NCBI GenBank assembly: GCA_028023455.1
Contig: JAQFVV010000153.1
Coordinates: 930,001 to 994,000, forward strand
Origin: Epiperipatus broadwayi
Taxonomy: Eukaryota > Onychophora > Udeonychophora > Euonychophora > Peripatidae
Reading direction: 5' to 3'
Length of the DNA: 64,000 nt
The notes under the pieces were generated by a model. The model made no database searches, had not been told where the DNA came from, and saw only the letters and a list, made by a program, of their open reading frames with translations. The number at the start of each line of letters is the position of its first letter. The first letter of the stretch is position 1. Positions 24,981 to 37,805 of the stretch are shown one piece after another. The position numbers and the translations under genes were made by a program.

Positions 24981-25430
24981 TTGGAGGTGTTGGATGTGGC
25001 CGAAAATGATGACTACTTTATCAAAGAAGGGAATGATGAAATTAGGATAGCTAATATAACACAAGATGAAAGGGGGGAAGGGCCGCAGGGAAAACAAGAG
25101 TGCCCAAGGATCGAGGTATCAATCCAAGGGGTTTATGCAAGGGCGCTGCTGGATACAGGAAGTCAGGTGTCTGTAATGGCTCAGGAAACCTTCGACAGGA
25201 TTGCCCAAGGGCCAACAGAAATGAAAATCCTACCGTTGAAAGGGACCCAGATCATACTGGCCAATGGGAAAAGAGCAAAGATACAGACCAAACAGGTGTG
25301 GGCGAATATAGTTATCGCAGGGCAGGAATTCACCCAGATTGTGTAAATACTTGAGGGGCTGATACACGAATTGGTGTTAGGGTCTGACTTTATGAGGATG
25401 GCAAAATGTAGCATCGATTACAGGACCTAA
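24981..25430 (+). pseudogene. pro: Retropepsin-like protease of element C
   Basis: The frame after the gag stop contains ARALLDTGSQVSVMA near 25137-25181, the aspartic protease active site D-T-G-S with its usual hydrophobic lead. Around 25240-25265 the sequence TQIILANGKRAK fits the flap region. A TAA stop at about 25344 and then LVLGSDFMRMAKCSIDY complete the domain with an in-frame break. In intact relatives this enzyme cuts Gag-Pol into mature proteins. Confidence 0.8.
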
Positions 25431-25512
25431 CAAGCAAGAATTGGGAGAGTCACTGTGCCCTTTGGGGGAACCATGAATAGAGCCGGAAGGGCAGAAGAAA
25501 CTGCAGTACATC

Positions 25513-27067
25513 ATGGTAAAGGGGGTGATCGAGAAAAGGGTTGATGAAATGATGGGACCAAGTAAAGGGCAAAGAGAGAAAATTCAAGGAATACTGGAGA
25601 CCTACGAGAGTGTTTTCTCAGACAAGCTGGGAGTAATCAATGGGTACGAACACCGAATCCGGTTGAACACCAGCAACCCATATCAAACGAGGGCGTATCC
25701 AATACCTTTCCAATACCGGAAGGAGATCGAAATTTAGCTGGAGCAGATGGTAGAGTGGGGGGTTATTTCAAAGTGTACTTCACCATACAACAACCCAATC
25801 TTAGCCGTAAAAAAAGGTGATGGATCGATACAATTGTGCCTCGATGCTAGGCAACTGAACAAGGTGACAATTCCGGATACAAATGCTCCGCCCATCATGA
25901 GCGAACTGATGACTAGATTTCAGAACAGAGAGAATTTTTTCCACTGTGGATTTAACAAATAGTTACTGGCAAATGAGCCTCCATCCGGATGATCGGAAAT
26001 ACACTGCATTCAAATATAACGGACGGGTGTACCACTTCAACCGTGTGCCTTTCGGATTAAGGAATAGTGGTGCAGGCTTAGTGCAGTGCATGGACCAAAC
26101 CCTATCAGATGAAGTCAAGAAATTTGTCACCATGTATGTGGATGATATCATTATAGCATCTGGAAACATAAAAAAGCATTGTCAGCACTTAGAAATGTTG
26201 CTCCATGAATGCGAACAGAAGGGAATAAAAATAAACCTAAAGAAAAGCCACTTTGTGACCCAGGAAGTTAAGTTCTTGGGACACATCATAAGCCAGGATG
26301 GGATACGGCCTAACCACGAGAAGATTCAGGCCATCCAAGAATTCCCAGTTCCGAAAAAGAGAAAAGATATTAAAGCATTCCTCGGAATGTGCACGTTCTA
26401 CAACAAATTTTATGAAAACTTCTCCCACGATATGGAACCCCTACTACAATTATTAAGAAAGGAGCAAGTGTGGGTATGGGATGAGAAAAGAGAATGGAGC
26501 TTCCAGAGAGTGAAAGAAGGATTTTTAAAACAGACCATGTTAGCATACCCGGACTTCGACCAGACCTTTTGGGTACAAACCGACAGTAGCAACATCGGGT
26601 TAGGAGCAACTTTGTACCAAAAGGGACTGGAGGGTGAACAAAGGGTGTTGGCCTTCATCAGCTGACTACTCAAGGACCCCGAACAGAGATACATGGTCAC
26701 AGAATGGGAAGCCCTCACCATAGTATGGGCTTTCAAAAAATTCAGACAATACCTGGTCGGTTCCAAAGTGAAAGTAATCACCGACCATCAGAGCCTTGAA
26801 TTCCTTAATAAAAGTTTTTTGACAAACAATAGATTAGAGAGGTGGAGCCTAGCCCTGCAGGAGTTCCAGTATGAAGTGGAATATTGCAAGGGGAAGGATA
26901 ACGTGTTTGCGGACGCGCTGAGCCGTTACCCTGTGGGACAACAGCCAAATGTTGAGGGTGAGGAATTCGCGTACATTGCCGCTACTACTGGCGAAGCAAA
27001 GAGGGTGAGTTTAGTGCGAACAACATTCGGAGGGGCCAGGAAGGGGACGAAGAGTGTCAACAAATAA
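25513..27067 (+). pseudogene. pol: Reverse transcriptase and RNase H of element C
   Basis: RT motifs in order are KCTSPYNNPILAVKKGDGS, LCLDARQLNKVTIP, TVDLTNSYWQMSLHPDD, VPFGLRNSGAG and the catalytic MYVDDIIIASG. The C-terminal thumb carries KVKFLGHIIS and FLGMCTFYNKF. RNase H follows with VQTDSSNIGLGATLYQ, VTEWEALTIVWAF, ITDHQSLEFL and FADALSRYP, so its acidic residues are present. Breaks are a TAG at about 25736, a frameshift near 25945 and a TGA at about 26663 where element D has arginine (SRH). The enzyme copies the element RNA into DNA and removes the RNA strand. Confidence 0.92.
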
Positions 27068-27137
27068 TCCGATACATATGTGAAAGGAAGCAAAATGTGG
27101 GGGCAGGTCAAAAAAAGGAAGAGACTGGGGGTCGGTT

Positions 27138-28237
27138 ATGGAAGTATCGGGACTGATGCATTATGCTGGAAGGGATAGTCCAAAGGAAAACCAGGAATGG
27201 GAAACAAACCCGTATCGTTATACCGAAGGAAATGCGGGATCAACTGGGGGGATAAGTCACATCAGGAACGTGGCCATTACGGAACCAGCAAGACTGAGGG
27301 GTACCTTAATAATTGGTTTTATTGGCCAGGGATGTCCCAAGACATTGCCAGAAGACTCCGGAAGTGTGAGGTCTGTGCGAGGACAAAACCATTAAACTGA
27401 TCAAATGAAGGATCGCAGATACCGATTATCGTCCAGGAGCCAAACCACACTTTGGCTATTGATTACTATGGCCCATTGCCAATGTTTGGGGGGAAGAGAC
27501 ATTTACTGGTTACTTATGATTTGTGCTCCAAAATGGTCACGGCATACCCTATGGCCCAGGCAAATGCAAACCAGACAATCAAACTGTTGGAAACCAAACA
27601 GTTTCCCATCATCGGGAAGCCTAAGTGCATTTTATCAGATCATGGTACACCCTTTGTATCAAAGACGTGGAGACAATGGGTGAACCGAATTGGGGTCAAA
27701 CATCATATGATGTCTATCCGGAATCCGCAAAGCAACCCATGCGAGCGGGTGATGCGTGAGTTGGGGCGGCTATTCCGTGTATACACTGCGGGAGATCATC
27801 GGAAATGGGTTCGGGAAATTCCCCGAATCGTTGATATGATCAATACCTCAAAAAATGAGTCCACTGGGCTTGAACCAAGTCGACTTCATTACGGACGACC
27901 GATACCGTATCCTTACAATGATAGATCTGTGATCCGGACAGGGATAGTGGACTGAAAACATGATAACCAGGTAGCATTATGGAGATTAGAACATATGGGG
28001 GAAAAGCGAAGGCAGACCAATAGGCCAATCCAAAACACATTCACTGTGGGAGACAGAGTTATGGTAAGATCAAATCCGGTCAGTCGGCCAGAACAGAACA
28101 TATTCAAGAAGTTTCTTGACCTCTATGATGGCCCATATGAGATCGTCAGGGCATACGGGAATAATGCCTTTGTACTGGTGTGAGGAAAAGTGATTAAGGG
28201 GACTTTCAATGCAAGGGCACTGAAGAGGGCCGAATAA
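27138..28237 (+). pseudogene. int: Integrase of element C
   Basis: The HHCC zinc-binding region is in one frame at about 27197-27400 (HQERGHYGTSK, then CEVCARTKPL). The catalytic core at 27452-27955 has D in MAIDYYGPLP, D in LSDHGTPF and E in NPCERVMREL; the last two are 35 residues apart, the D-X35-E spacing of retroviral-type integrases. A TGA follows at about 27953, and the C-terminal domain continues in GDRVMVRSNP, FLDLYDGPYEI and GTFNARALKRAE to a TAA at 28235. The NPCERV motif, in place of the more usual GQVERVNR type, is shared with element D. It would insert the cDNA; here ATAT is the target. Confidence 0.92.
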
Positions 28238-28289
28238 CTTGGCTCCTTCTCAGAGCTAAAACCCACAACCTCGGATTTTACTCTACACC

Positions 28290-28302
28290 AGGCAGGGAGA
28301 TA
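28290..28302 (+). other. Polypurine tract of element C
   Basis: AGGCAGGGAGATA lies directly before the 3' LTR start TGTAATGG. Confidence 0.6.
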
Positions 28303-30269
28303 TGTAATGGAATAGCGTTACATGGGATTTGAACCCAGGCATATGAGGTTATATTCAACATATATGTAATTGATGAAATGAATGACAGGAACAAAACTTT
28401 TTAAAAAGCGGTCTTGCTTTAATAATAAACGAGAAACAGCCGTTTCTAAAGCATGACCACAGCTATATAAGAGTACCTGTCAAATTTATTGAAATAAAAA
28501 AGTAAAAGAGTTTTTTTTTATTATTTTGGTTTTTTTTTAAGAATAAATCTGTAATCATTAGTTTAAGTTTTTTTTTTTGCATTTTTTTAATTAAATAAAG
28601 AAAGATGAATGATTGAACGCAAGTTTGACATTTTTATTAAATCATTTGAGTCATTTTGAACAAAAGGAGGAAATGAATTAATTAATTTGCAATATGTTCT
28701 GAAATTCCAAGCGATCTAAAATTATTTTAAATGGGAGTAATTAGTAAATGTAAAATTAGAGAAATTGAAACAATAGGCAGGATATGCGTTGGTACGCCTA
28801 GATAAAATAAGCCGAATTTAGAAACAGAGGTGAGAAAAAGTGTACACTGCTATTGTACAACTCAGACTTCTGTCTCCAGCGAAACAATACCTGAAAAAAT
28901 GGTCAAATTGAGTTAAATTCCAAAGTGGTGCAAACGATCCCAGAAATCACTGAATTGAGTTAATACTCGATGGACTTATAAGATGAAGGGACTCACAGGT
29001 GCATGGGAGTGATTGGGTGAAAAAAATTCAAGGTGTAAGGGTGGGAAGGAAGAGATCAAAAAGGCTGGACAGCGCTTTTAAGGATTATTATTATTAAAAA
29101 TTTAGAATTAGAAGAAATAAAATCTAACTTTCGTGTAGAAATATAACAGAGATGCGTTGCTGAACATAAAATTCGCGGCTTGACTGCCGGACCTCCATGT
29201 CCAGCTCAGCTGATTGCCCCTAGGATGCTCGTAACACTGGAGAAACTTCACATAAGGACCACACATGCTTTTGAGACCTTGCAAATTGCCAGAATGTTTC
29301 GTTAAAGAAGAAATCATCGCTCAGGATCCCTCTTACAGTCTTTCTACGTTCCACAGGTAGCTATCTTTAAATTGTTGTATTCACTTATGCACCAAAGTAA
29401 AATAACTTTAAAAACAAGAACTATTAAAACATTAAGCTAAAATGATAAAGTTACTCATGACCATTAATGAACGATTAGAGAACCTAACCAAATAAGTTTG
29501 TCTACAGATTAACATTCTTTAAAATATGTGCGAAGTCACCTTGAAATCTATATTTAAATTATCTCGGCTTGCCGGTCATATACCTGCATGAATTGTTATT
29601 AAACAGATTAAAATAAAACATTTATTTAACTAGTATTTTTTGTTATTAATTGCTTGGAATTTCAACATAAATTTATATAATAGGGAATGAGTGCTGGAGC
29701 GATCAAATTTGTTTGTATATGAATGAATGCATTTGATATTTTTGGTGTTGGGATTTGATTATATTTATGTTTATGTTTATCATGCTTTCTTAGATTAATA
29801 TTAAGTTTTGATTAATTTATTCGGTGGGATATAGGGTGGGCCCTCATATGATAAGTCTGATTGATCGTGATTGAAAGATCACATATACGATGTAATTTGG
29901 AAGGTGATATTGGCTGTGTTTGTTTCTTGCTTCCGACTGGAGTGATGCACGGGCATGTTTTGTGATGTAGTTGAGTGAGCTTATGCACATATGTGGTGGA
30001 CTCTTATAAAAGTTCTCCTGGCGCCTACTACTTGGATTCAATCCGAATTTATGTATAAAATAAATAAAGCATACGTGTATATGTGTTTGAAATTATCTTC
30101 ACAGAACATTATGTAATTCCCCAGATGCAAGAACACAGCAGGTTCATAGAAGTGAACCATCAACCAAAACACGAGAATGTCACCATAGGAATACGGCAAA
30201 AGCGTCCAGATATAAAGGACGTGACTTTACTGGGCTTTCGGTACGGAAGCCGGAGATGGGGCGGTTACA
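28303..30269 (+). repeat. 3' LTR of element C
   Basis: It matches the 5' LTR along its full length and ends GGCGGTTACA. TATAAAAG (30005-30012) and AATAAA (30059-30068) are kept, the latter being the likely cleavage signal for the element's own transcript. Confidence 0.95.
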
Positions 30270-30273
30270 ATAT

Positions 30274-31021
30274 TAAGCAATCTTTATTTACAATATAGTT
30301 TTGGTAAGCATTTTTTTAAAAAAATAAAAATTTCCCATCAAAGTAATAATATTAAATATTTTAGACTTAAAAAAAATTTCATATTTTTAATCATTTATAT
30401 ACACATATATTATTATAAAAAATATGCATTTATTTTTTTTTAGTGCATGGACAATAAAAGCTTTTAATTATTTTTAAAAAATTTTTACTATTATTTAAAT
30501 TAAGCATTGATTTTCTTAGTTATTAAATAAAATTAAGTAGCAATTAATATTTTACTTATAGCTCATACTTTGAAATTTATTTAGTGTGCAAAGTTTATTT
30601 TATGGGATAAATGTATTAATTTCAATAAGTCAGTATAGTATTATGTCAGATTACTATAATAAATAATTGCTTACTTATTATAACAGTAAGTATAAATTAG
30701 TAAAGATCTGTATGACAAATCTTTATATAAAAAGTACATGTAAGAAGGGTTAAAACATACATTTCTAAAAGCTTGAGATTTTTTCCCTATCAACATTGTA
30801 GATTAGAATGTCTTATGATTTTTCTACTCTCGTCTCATACTCTCGTCTCATCTTATAATTAATATCATTATTATAATAAATGTAATATTGTATAATGATT
30901 ATCTTTTCTTTACTGTGATATTATAGAGTGATTTTGATGTGTTTTAGCATGTCTGGGATATTTAAAGACTATTTACTATTTTAATAGTTTATGCTTTAAA
31001 TATAAGTTTTAGCACATATAT
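30274..31021. other. AT-rich spacer between elements C and B
   Basis: No gene is seen. It includes a perfect 13-bp x 2 tandem (TACTCTCGTCTCA at 30825-30850) and ends in an AT run into which element B is inserted. Confidence 0.6.
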
Positions 31022-31025
31022 ATAT

Positions 31026-32611
31026 TATAGCACTACCTGTTACATTTTATATCGCCATTGTACACTTCTACTCATAGCTTCGTGTGAGGATATTTGTGAG
31101 AATGGTCTGATTCCATCTCACGCGCCAATCTTACACATGGATAAGAATTATCTCATCAAAAACGTAAATCAGGGTTCGGGTATATATATATATATACCTC
31201 TATTTATGGTAGCGCATCCGTACCAGCTCAATCTCAGGATTTGGGGACTATAGTCTAACTAGAGAACAAAGCTAAACACTACCTAACTAAGTCTTATGTG
31301 TCTATCTATTCTGTCCGATAATTTATCCGTTATAAATCTAATAACCCAACCTGAATGTTATCATGCAATTTACTCTATTTATGGTAGCGCATCCATACCA
31401 TACTTAATACTGATAAAATCTCATTTATACATGCATATAAATATATCAATATTCAAGCACACAGCCCATTTACCCTGATACACACATATATAATACATAT
31501 ACGCATCAAAATAGTGCAATTATACATCAGAGCTGTTTATTTAAAGTTGTTATTTTATTTAATTTAAAAGAGATTTATTATAGCAGTTAATATTGAGGTA
31601 ACACTAGTTTCTTTACCAAGATGCATTCATTGAACATATATTTAGTGTAAACGTCAATTACCTTAAGTACCGTTGACCGTTCACACAGTCAAAGACACGT
31701 CCGCATTTATAATTCTCCATGAATACTGGTCTGGTTGACATAACGGATAGCAAGTATTTCCAATATGGTATATCGAATAGCTTATTCTGGAGGTGGAGTA
31801 GATGATTCACTCACTTTATGAAAGGGTCCCATTTTATAGATCTTTCGTTGCCATTACACTTGATGAACAAGAACTCTTTTGTATAGCGAAGATCGTAGGT
31901 CCACTTCAGATGGGTTCCACGACAACTGTCCACTGGATCGGTTAATGAAACTAGTGCTATTGAATTACCCCGACATTTTGGGTGAGAAATATTAATAAAC
32001 TTCTTAAAAAAATTTTATACGTCCACACACTCCGTAGTCCAAGCTGCTTTTTTTTTTCTTTTTTCTATCTCCTCTCGAGCCCACAAAAAAGTTCTTTTGT
32101 TTTCACTCTTTAACTTTGTAAAATTTTCTTCCAATATCCCTATGCCACTGTCCCGTTCTTCTATTGTTTTCCAAAATACCCACCTGACCCGTTTTCGGAC
32201 TTCTTGACGCCAGTTATTACTAAACTGCCTACAGCAACTGATTTATTTCTATTTCTATCTTCATATGTTCAAAAGATTAATTAGCAAAAGAAAACACGTG
32301 TTACCGACAATATTATTAAAACCAGACTTAAAGAAAAAATTTAACGGATAAAATATATACGAATAAGCAATTACAACTTATACAGCTCTGTATATAATTG
32401 CTTGTAACCATCACCGTTAATACATACACACATTTTATACTCACATATGCAAATATATTTATATAAGCATACCCACCTATCATTCACACTCTTTGTAACA
32501 GGGTTCAAATGACTATTTACATATATATCTTTTCGTATATAGTCGCTCAACATTAACACTTGCAATTAGTAATATATTACATCCGCTTGTATTCGAACCC
32601 CGTTTGTTACA
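31026..32611 (-). repeat. 3' LTR of element B
   Basis: It matches 34013-35590 with scattered changes. Inside it a 28-bp unit (CTCTATTTATGGTAGCGCAT and eight more bases) is present twice, at 31198-31225 and 31373-31400. The minus-strand start TGTAACAAACGGGGTTCGAA holds a B-box-like GGTTCGAAT. Confidence 0.92.
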
Positions 32612-32626
32612 TACCCCCTGGTGCGA
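32612..32626 (-). other. Polypurine-like tract of element B
   Basis: The minus strand reads CGCACCAGGGGGTA before the LTR. It is short but G-rich and correctly placed. Confidence 0.45.
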
Positions 32627-32677
32627 TAGCCTTCAAATACCCTCTGTGTATTTGAATGGCTTCTTAACGACTCCTTT

Positions 32678-33735
32678 CTATTTTTTATTCCCCTTGGTAC
32701 CACCTTTCTGTTTCGGTAACCATGGTCCCTTTTCTTGGACGAACTTTGGCTTATCTGGCGGACGTCGAGCTTCCGGTTCGTATTGCCATCTCAGTCTGTG
32801 ACTATCATCACCACCTTTTCTATGCATGGCATCCCTGCTAGTGTGTCTTTCTTCCATCCCAAATTTAATATTTTGCATATCTTTAACTTCCTTCCCTCAC
32901 TCCAACGGTGTGTTATGGTTATATATACTCATATCCAGAGCATTAAGCAGCTCTGCCACTTCTCCGATGGATGCCTTCCTCACCCCCAACATCATTCTTT
33001 CCACATTCATAGGCATATTGTGCCTTACAATTCGAATGATGTGGCTTTCAGATAGGTGACACGTGTCCAGTGTCCTTAGTCTCGCCACTTGGCGATGAAA
33101 AAATTAAGAGAAATTTTCTTCCTTTCCTTCCTCATATTTCTCTCGCATCACTTGGTACTGCACGAGTTCCTGGCGGTCTTCCGACCAGAAAGTCTCTCGT
33201 ATCTTCTTCTGGTACTCCTCGAAGGTTGTGGGCTGTTGGGACAATGAGTCCCACCACTCTTGGTCATTCCCACTTAGATGGCTGTACACTACCACCAATT
33301 TACCTTCCTCTGGCATGGGATTCATGCCAAAGTATCTTCGTAGGCTTTGTAGATGTTCCACGAGAGCTTCCCCCATTTGGCCTTCAAACTGCCGTATCTT
33401 TAAAAAATGGTTCGTGTGGGTGTGTACCGCCACACCCCTACATTTACCCATCTGCTCCGGTCTTTCCATCTCACTAGACTTCGGCCCCTGTTTTATATTC
33501 TTCTCTCCTTCATCTAAACTTCCTTTTACTTCTTTATCGTCAGACCTCTCCGCCCTTTCCTTGCTTTCTATCCCTAGTCTCCGTTCTATCTCCTGAAATC
33601 CCCATTCGAACCTCTCATCCATTTCCTGAAATCGGAGTTCTAGACTTATCTTTCTAAAATCCTCTCCAATACATTTACTTCCTTCTCTTCCGTCGCCTTC
33701 TGCTTTTCCCCATTCTGTTTATTTTTTGGCTTCAT
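32678..33735 (-). pseudogene. gag: Frameshifted gag of element B
   Basis: An ATG at 33735 begins MKPKNKQNGEKQKATEEKE, then a TAA near 33647 forces a frame change into the 172-codon frame at 33104-33622. That frame contains a charged N-terminus, KIRQFEGQMGEALVEHLQSL and NDQEWWDSLSQQPTTFEEYQ, the capsid core shared with element C. Further frames at 32897-33088 (ESHIIRIVRHNMPMNVERMM, EVAELLNALD) and 32678-32878 (rich in K, R and P, ending GGTKGNKK) continue it. The basic tail would replace the missing zinc knuckle for RNA binding; that is inference. At least two or three frameshifts make it non-functional. Confidence 0.8.
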
Positions 33736-33990
33736 TTTCTCTCTATTACTATTTTCATTACGTGCCAGGTTCGTCACCCCGGTTTCCAGTGGTCCACTGC
33801 ATGACCCGGTCTTATGCCCATCTACTATATTACCAATATGTATTCAAACTCTTTCTGATTTATAACAAACTATCGCTTTTATTTTTCCCTTTTTCTTTTT
33901 TCTTAAAAAAAATCTCCAACTCTCGTTTGTACGCTCTTTTTACGTTACATTAGGATGCCCTTTTAAATGCCCATTCTCTAACATTTCGCA

Positions 33991-34011
33991 GCCCCGTTAG
34001 TTGGGACACCA
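33991..34011 (-). other. Primer-binding site of element B
   Basis: On the minus strand: TGGTGTCCCAACTAACGGGG, one base from the LTR. It resembles the sites of elements A, C and E. Confidence 0.6.
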
Positions 34012-34012
34012 T

Positions 34013-35590
34013 TATAGCATTACCCTTTATATTTTATATCGCCATTGTACGCTTCTACCTGTAGCTTCGAGTGAGGATATTTGTGAGCATGGTCTGATTC
34101 CATCTCATGCGCCAATCTTACACATGGATAAGAATTATCTCATTGAAAACGTAAATCAGGGTTCGGGTATATATATATACCTCTATTTATGGTAGCGCAT
34201 CTGTACCAACTCAATCTCAGGGTTTGGGGACTATAATCTAACTAGAGAACAAAGCTAAACACTACCTAAGTCTTATGTGTCTATCTATTCTGTCCGATAA
34301 TTTATCCGTTATAAATCTAATAACCCAACCTGAATGTTATCATACAATTTACTCTATTTATGGTAGCGCATCCATACCATACTTAATACCGATAAAATCT
34401 CATTTATACACGCATATAAATATATCAATATTCAAGCACACAGCCGATTTACCCTGATACACACATATATAATACATATACGCATCAAAATAGTGCAATT
34501 ATACATCAGAGCTGTTTATTTAAAGTTGTTATTTTATTTAATTTAAAAGAGATTTATTATAGCAATTAATATTGAGGTAACACTAGTTTCTTGAACAAGA
34601 CACATTCATTGAACATATATTTAGTGTAAACGTCAATTACCTTAAGTACCATTGACCGTTCACACGGTCAAAGACAAGTCCGCATTTATAATTCTCCATG
34701 AATACTGGTCTGGTTGATATAACGGATAGCAAGTATTTCCAATATGGTATATCGAATAGCTTATTCTGGAGGTGGAGTAGATGATTCACTCACTTTATGA
34801 AAGGGTCCCATTTCATAGATCTTTCATCGCCATTACACTTGATGAACAAGAACTCTTTTGTATAGCGAAGTTCGTAGGTCCACTTCAGATGGGTTCCACG
34901 ACAACTGTCCACTGGATCGGTTAACGAAACTAGCACTATTGAATTACCCCGACATTTTGGGTGAGAAATATTAATAAACTTCTTAAGAAAATTTTATACG
35001 TCCACACAATCCGTAGTCCAAGACGCTTTTTTTTTCTTTTTTTCTATCTCCTCTCGAGCCCACAAAAAAGTTCTTTTGTTTTCACTCTTTAACTTTGTAA
35101 AATTTTTTTCCAATATCCTTATGCCACTGTCCCGTTCTTCTATTGTTTTCCAAAATACCCACCTGACCCGTTTTCAGACTTCTTGACACCAGTTATTACT
35201 AAACCACCTACAGCAACTGATTTATTTCTATTTCTATCTTCATATGTTCAAAAGATTAATTAGCAAAAGAAAACACGTGTTACCGACAATATTATTAAAA
35301 CCAGACTTAAAGAAAAAATTTAACGGATAAAATATATACGAATAAGTAATTACAACTTATACAGCTCTGTATATAATTGCTTGTAACCATCACCGTTAAT
35401 ACATACACACATTTTATATTCACATATGCAAATATATTTATATAAGCATACCCACCTATCATTCACACTCTTTGTAACAGGGTTCAAATGACTATTTACA
35501 TAGATATCTTTTCGTATATAGTCGCTCAACATTAACACTCACAATTAGTAATATATTACATCCGCTTGTATTCGAACCCCGTCTGTTACA
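34013..35590 (-). repeat. 5' LTR of element B
   Basis: It is the second direct copy and includes both 28-bp internal units. The right edge TCTGTTACA is followed at once by an AT microsatellite. On the minus strand CATAAATAGAGG and a TATATATATA run near 34170-34190 are possible promoter elements. Confidence 0.92.
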
Positions 35591-36680
35591 ATATATATAT
35601 ATATATATATCTTTCAAAATAATGAGTTTCTGAATCTCTGATAATTATTTTTAAAAATTTTTGAATTTTATTTAAGCAGCAACATTTGTGATTATGACCT
35701 TAATCACAGCTGATGAAAACATTACCAAAAAGTTTGAAGGCAAAAAACTAAAAGCAACAACTGTATATATATTACCAAATTCTAAGGCTCTATTTTGACC
35801 TTTTCCCCCCTGGTCATCAAAATTATCTGATTTCTATAATTATGCTCTATGAAATATATAATATATTCTGCAAAAAGTAAATTTATTTTTAAAACAGAAC
35901 ATATAATTACAAAATTCAATTAACCCAATGGTATAATTAACATTAAAATGCTTTTGATTATTATCAATATTAGAGCAAATGCTTTAGACAATGGTAATAT
36001 TTTTTAACCTAATTTTAACAAGATCAAAAATAAAACTTCAGCTATAAATAGAGAGATTAATATTTTAAATAAACTGGTTAATAAATTTGGATAAAAGTAG
36101 GACTAAAGACCGAGAAAATATTGATCAGACTAATAAAAAAAATCAACTGAAAATTAATAAATTATAAATACAACATTCAATTAACCATTACTTATATAAA
36201 AAATTGATGTAATATAAAAATGTCTCATCTTTTCAAATTTAATAGTTACTGGAATAATGCATTTTATTTGTTTAGGTTATCCAATTGTTAATCTTTTCAA
36301 TAATTCAATCACTTGGTGCTTCTACAGATGAAACATGTTTATAAAGCCATGCTTTAGTTATTTAGATATATTAGAGGAAGTTAAAATTATTGATTTTGAT
36401 GCTTCTCTTTCTCTATTATCATCTAGAGGCTTCCTTATCATCAAATAGTTGATAATAAAAAATGGATTAAAAGCAGAAAAAAAAAAAACAAGATCAAATC
36501 CTAAAGATAAAATTTGCTTCATGTTGAAGAATGCTAATTCTATCAAAGTAAGTATATTATTTATGAAATTTATTTTATTTATGTTGTCTTCAATAAAGAG
36601 CAATTCTCTTGACTCTATTTTAAAAGTATATACTGTAAGTCAGTGATAGCAAACCTTTCTACTACAAATTTACAAATAAT
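35591..36680. other. AT microsatellite and AT-rich spacer
   Basis: An AT run at 35591-35610 marks the right target side of element B. The rest has no recognisable gene or repeat. Confidence 0.5.
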
Positions 36681-37805
36681 ATTTATTGAACTATTAATAT
36701 TCTGAGTGTTTTTTAATAGGGCAAAAATTATCTTAATCAATTATCCCATGTATGGTCTGCATTTATGGTTTTTAAAAATTTTTGATACCTAATTTAAGAT
36801 TTCAATTGACCTTTTATTATTTACACTTCTCCAGACATGTCCAATTCAACTCCATTTTAGCTTATTAATTGATTATTTTTCCATTTATGTATTTTACTTT
36901 TGATCACTCCTTGTTACTATGAATATACATCTTTCCATAAATTACTATAATAAAATGTCTGTATTTTTTCTGTTAATTATTCAAATCTCAGACCCAACTT
37001 ATTTATTTAAAAACTATTTTTTAAAAGCACATAATCATATACTGCTTTCAAGCTGTAAAAAAGTAAAAATGTCAAAAATTATTCTCCATATACCCAAATC
37101 AATATTAATTTTCTTAATATTATTTTGTATCTTAATAACTTCTGTTTGTTTTTAATAAAATTTTCATAATTTGATGATATATCCCTATTTTATGTTGTGA
37201 TATTTCAAACCTTTAATCATTACAGATATGCTTATAGAGTCAAATGCAATTTCATAATCTACAAATCAAATTAAAAGGCCTTCTCATTAGATTTTTCTAT
37301 AATTTTTCTTTATATTTGAATATGTTCTATAGTGTTCTAACAATATTTAAATTCTTCTTGTTTTTCTTTGAGCTGATTTGAGTCTAAAATTTTTCTATAG
37401 ACAAGTCGTAATAATCTTAGTAAATATCTTGTGTGGAATTGGATAGAAGATTGACAGATCTGTAATTTTTAATATACTTTTTTATATTATTAAAAATCAG
37501 TAACAATATTGCATTCTTTTAAAGACTTAACATATCTTTATCATTTAAAACATTTTATATATAACTTTTCAAACACTTTCTGTATTTTTTCAGCTCTTTT
37601 ATTGAAAATATTGATAATCAATTCATTATTTTCTGCAGTATGAGTTGTTACACTTCTTTTTTATTATTATTATTCTTTATTAGTATATAAAAAATTTTAC
37701 ATATATTCTATTTGTCAACCCTCATTTTACTAATAGCAATCAATTTTATATTTAATATTGAAACAAAAATCACATGATCATTATTTTTTGTGTTTATACA
37801 AGCAT

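Larger units (their letters stand above)
21807..30269 (+). mobile_element. Element C: full-length, decayed Ty3/gypsy retrotransposon
   Basis: Two direct ~1.97 kb LTRs (21807-23770 and 28303-30269) enclose 4.5 kb with, in order, a primer-binding site, gag, protease, RT, RNase H, integrase and a polypurine tract. LTR ends are TGTAAC/TGTAAT...GGCGGTTACA. ATAT precedes the 5' LTR (21803-21806) and follows the 3' LTR (30270-30273), giving a 4-bp target duplication. The coding region has many stops and frameshifts, so this copy is not autonomous now. Domain order RT-RNase H-IN identifies Ty3/gypsy rather than Copia. Confidence 0.95.
31026..35590 (-). mobile_element. Element B: non-autonomous gypsy-like LTR element carrying only a broken gag
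   Basis: Direct copies at 31026-32611 and 34013-35590 flank 1.4 kb with a primer-binding site, a frameshifted gag and a short polypurine tract on the minus strand. There is no protease, RT or integrase. ATAT is on both sides (31022-31025 and 35591-35594). On the plus strand the LTR reads TATAGC...TGTTACA, so one end lacks the canonical TG. Confidence 0.9.

Noticed and set aside
32585-32611. GGGGTTCGAATAC in the B LTR as part of a tRNA
   Set aside because: No matching T-stem on the 3' side, no acceptor stem and no A box at the right distance.
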